Shown: piece by piece, positions 41,044 through 41,141 of the stretch
Numbering within the stretch: position 1 is the first letter of the stretch
How the letters are laid out: every line of letters begins with the position of its first letter
Translations under genes and position numbers: made by a program
The notes under the pieces: generated by a model
What the model was told of the DNA's origin: nothing
Databases searched by the model: none
What the model saw: the letters and a program-made list of their open reading frames with translations, nothing else
Assembly (NCBI RefSeq): GCF_001552175.1
Contig: NZ_BCQR01000112.1
Coordinates: forward strand, 1-41,141
Source of the DNA: Actinomadura kijaniata NBRC 14229
GTDB lineage: Bacteria > Actinomycetota > Actinomycetes > Streptosporangiales > Streptosporangiaceae
DNA length: 41,141 bases
Direction: 5' to 3'

Positions 41044-41141
41044 CTAGTCCTCCTCGTCGTCGAAGAACTCGTCCATCACCTCGTCGACGACCATGCCGCC
41101 GACCACGCCCGCCGCGACGCCCGCCGCCGCGCCGGCGGCCA
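41044..41141 (-). CDS. C-terminal end of a small Gly/Ala-rich acidic protein (partial)
   Basis: The last 32 codons of a minus-strand frame run to TAG at 41044-41046. They read AAGAAAGVAAGVVGGMVVDEVMDE then FFDDEED. The glycine-zipper-like segment suggests a membrane-associating helix followed by an acidic tail. The N-terminus is beyond the window; the family is not recognised. Confidence 0.5.
   Translation of the reverse strand, partial: AAGAAAGVAAGVVGGMVVDEVMDEFFDDEED

Overview
The window is high-GC actinobacterial DNA. It carries WhiB and DUF574 (Methyltransf_19) proteins, a SigE-family sigma factor, IclR-controlled glycerol genes, abundant GTG/TTG starts, and a gene order matching the crp-whiB4-ponA2 neighbourhood of Mycobacterium. 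The DUF574 gene, the WD40-like protein built on DGRPHA repeats and the streptomycete-type gyl layout suggest a Streptosporangiales/Thermomonosporaceae (Actinomadura-like) genome. That assignment is inference from gene style; no ribosomal marker is present.

Layout. 1-3.9 kb: the end of a PLP enzyme, a ferritin-like di-iron protein, a frameshifted DesK-type pseudo-histidine kinase, a DUF574 methyltransferase and a small nucleotidyltransferase. 4-10.6 kb: a glycerol regulon, with gylR-glpK1 on the minus strand divergent from glpF-glpK2-glpD. Two identical 20-bp operator-like repeats lie between the two arms. 10.7-13.4 kb: a 14-blade WD40-type protein and a small secreted protein.

13.46-21.40 kb: a decaying 7.9-kb integrative element in the 3' half of tRNA-Pro(CGG), bounded by perfect 52-bp att repeats. 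It holds a frameshifted tyrosine integrase, a lower-GC HNH endonuclease, an RsbW-like ATPase, an XRE regulator broken by a stop and joined to what looks like a relaxase tail, a frameshifted hypothetical gene, an excisionase-like gene with a truncated second copy, a VapB45/VapC45-type toxin-antitoxin pair lying between those two copies, and a membrane protein. The intact tRNA is at the right end.

21.5-39.5 kb: core chromosome. A sigma factor and membrane partner, metallophosphoesterase, YqeY protein, PASTA-type penicillin-binding protein (ponA), a WblA/WhiB4-type regulator, a pair of ArsA/Get3-like ATPases, a slipin, an MFS/MarR pair, an FAD monooxygenase, a quinone reductase/HxlR pair, then DUF4177-RidA-NUDIX-MBL hydrolase and Crp. 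39.7-41.1 kb: a BlaI/M56 repressor-protease pair and the end of a glycine-rich acidic protein.

Several genes start 6-7 nt after a TAGNNT hexamer, which predicts leaderless transcripts. Single-base indels in or beside short runs disrupt several genes. Most of these lie in the element, where decay is plausible, but sequencing error cannot be excluded from sequence alone.
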